Below are positions 62,751-64,000 of a DNA stretch of 64,000 bases, in pieces. The notes under the pieces are model-generated. The model searched no databases. It saw nothing but the letters and a program-made list of their open reading frames with translations, and was not told the DNA's origin. The stretch covers positions 32,026 to 96,025 of the forward strand of contig JABLTG010000068.1 of the NCBI GenBank assembly GCA_016618085.1. Reading direction: 5' to 3'. Origin of the DNA: Neovahlkampfia damariscottae. Taxonomy: Eukaryota; Heterolobosea; Selenaionea; Neovahlkampfiida; Neovahlkampfiidae. Made by a program: the position numbers and the translations under genes. Every line of letters begins with the position of its first letter. Position 1 is the first letter of the stretch.

Positions 62751-63797
62751 ATGGAAAAATTGAAGCAGAAGTTGGCAGGAACAAATTTTTTTCAAAGTAG
62801 ATTCAAATTATATCAGCTATGGAATCGTTTAAGAATCAGTGAAATTCAAAAAAAGAACCCAAATTTGAATTCAATTGATTTACGACAAATTCAAATTGTT
62901 GAAGAATTTCCTTCTTTTAGAAAGCAAAGAAAATTTTGTCAAGACATATTGTTAAAAGAATTAATTCATAGATTAAAAGTAATCAAAAATATTGATGATG
63001 TGCTGCCAACAAGTTTAGAAATGTACGAAAAGAAATATTCAAAAAAATATTTGAAAGATTCCAAATTAGAAGAGTACAATGATTTATATTTGAAAAAAGA
63101 TCCAAAAGATTCCGAATTCATATTTAAAAGTGGAAGGAATCTCAAAATTTTAGACGAATTACAAAAACAAAATGACCTTGAAAATTTAAAACGACTACAA
63201 TTATTGGAAGAAGAAAGAATGATCATTGTTAGAGATAAATTGAAAGAAATTCAACATTGGTCATTATTCTCCAAACAGAACAAATTATTCATTGATGGAA
63301 AATGTAAAATTGGAAATATCATTGGAATTAATCCAGGAATGATTTATCATCATAATTTAAAGAAATACATTCCAATCTCTAAAATAATCTTGAAAATGAA
63401 TTATGGTGAAATTTTGAATGTGAATTTAAAAGAAGAAATTTTCTTTAATTCATTTAATAATTATTCAGATAACATTCCAAAACTACAAAAAAATGAAAAT
63501 TCAAAATTATCATTTTTTGAAAAATTGAAAAAAATAAATGAAGATGAAAATGATGAATTATGTGAATTTGAAAATTTAATGGGTATGAAATTTATGAATC
63601 CAATTTCAATTTTGAATGATTTTAGAAGTTCAAAATTACCAAATGTTTTAGATTTTTCTTTATTAATTCCAAATGATTTTCCTCAAGATTTATTACCTTT
63701 TATACCAAATAAGTATTTTAGTCATCCAGATGGTATCATTCAATGTTCTTTGATGATTAATATTAGAAATTTGAAAAATGAAGAAATTTTAAAATAA
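62751..63797 (+). CDS. Hypothetical protein, K/E-rich
   Basis: A 348-residue intronless frame. The first 100 residues are basic and helical (SRFKLYQLWNRLRISEIQKK, FPSFRKQRKFCQDILLKELI), then a coiled stretch (LDELQKQNDLENLKRLQLLE), and a C-terminal part with FLLP... replaced by LDFSLLIPNDFPQDLLPFIP. No family recognised. The basic start could be a mitochondrial targeting region, but this is not certain. CCAAT is 20 bases upstream. Confidence 0.5.
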   Translation: MEKLKQKLAGTNFFQSRFKLYQLWNRLRISEIQKKNPNLNSIDLRQIQIVEEFPSFRKQRKFCQDILLKELIHRLKVIKNIDDVLPTSLEMYEKKYSKKYLKDSKLEEYNDLYLKKDPKDSEFIFKSGRNLKILDELQKQNDLENLKRLQLLEEERMIIVRDKLKEIQHWSLFSKQNKLFIDGKCKIGNIIGINPGMIYHHNLKKYIPISKIILKMNYGEILNVNLKEEIFFNSFNNYSDNIPKLQKNENSKLSFFEKLKKINEDENDELCEFENLMGMKFMNPISILNDFRSSKLPNVLDFSLLIPNDFPQDLLPFIPNKYFSHPDGIIQCSLMINIRNLKNEEILK

Positions 63798-63881
63798 ATT
63801 CTATGAATAAATTTGAATATTTTAATGTCTTTTCAATTTTTCAAAGTCAATAAATTTTATTTGTATCTTGAATCCGCTATC

Positions 63882-64000
63882 TTAAAACTGACTTTTCCGT
63901 TCATTCTGATTAATCAGACCAGACATTAAAATCAAGGTTTCTTTCGGGATAGGACCGTCGCCAGCAGTACTGGCAGTTTTTGGATTTCCAATAAAATTTT
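63882..64000 (-). CDS. Partial C-terminus of an unidentified protein
   Basis: The minus-strand frame FIGNPKTASTAGDGPIPKET, then LILMSGLINQNERKSQF, stop at 63882-63884, is open to the window edge. Base composition is less AT-rich than spacers here, which supports coding. Too short to identify. Confidence 0.5.
   Translation of the reverse strand, partial: NFIGNPKTASTAGDGPIPKETLILMSGLINQNERKSQF

Overview
The window is nuclear DNA of a free-living, aerobic, AT-rich protist. Genes lie a few to about 150 bases apart on both strands. Spliceosomal introns are very short (mostly about 29-45 nt, GT..AG), there is a U2 snRNA, a tRNA-Val, and TAA, TAG and TGA all act as stops. Mitochondrial proteins (Lon, BCS1-like AAA, 2-oxoglutarate dehydrogenase E2, an ATP10-like factor) point to a respiring cell. 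DUF4116 repeats, RhoGEF, RGS, Rab, ULK-type kinase and F-box-like genes suit an amoeboid or amoeboflagellate protist; a heterolobosean is my best guess, but I cannot prove the lineage.

Layout. 0-15.3 kb: housekeeping genes (ATP10-like, ORC3, ZFAND1-like, DRG1, HPPD, TPR-SGNH, LRR-PIN, F-box-like, RhoGEF, RGS-lipid-binding-like). 15.3-18.1 kb: an accessory island with tRNA-Val, a truncated IS607-type serine recombinase, a decayed P-loop ATPase of Crinkler/RHS flavour, and the U2 snRNA. 18.2-24.5 kb: SPRTN protease, mitochondrial Lon, and two tandem secreted cysteine-rich paralogues. 24.6-25.8 kb: remains of ATP23 and of an EF-hand alternative NADH dehydrogenase. 26-52.3 kb: dense, mostly intact genes (HSP110, LRR, SLC13, ULK kinase, BCS1-SAM, ABCG, AGXT-like, Rab1, phospholipase C, OGDH E2, polymerase-like protein, cytochrome b5, RNase III-CCHC). 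52.3-58.3 kb: a degraded Polinton-like/virophage-like element of about 5 kb sitting inside a protein kinase gene. 58.3-64 kb: DUF4116 repeat gene, MSH2, and two unknowns.

The most interesting part is the 52.95-57.9 kb element: an OTU-like plus protein-primed type B DNA polymerase, an SF3 (D5-like) helicase and several small genes, all on the minus strand and each preceded by a nearly identical AT-rich module ending in TATATAG next to the start codon. Most of its reading frames carry stops of all three kinds and frameshifts, so it is dead, and the flanking kinase fragments mark its insertion site. Other notable points are predicted micro-exons of 2 nt (SPRTN) and 5 nt (BCS1-like), a CCAAT/ATTGG element close to most start codons, several unusual domain fusions, a cytochrome b5 ending in a CaaX box, and a small protein with polymerase-A-like motif order.
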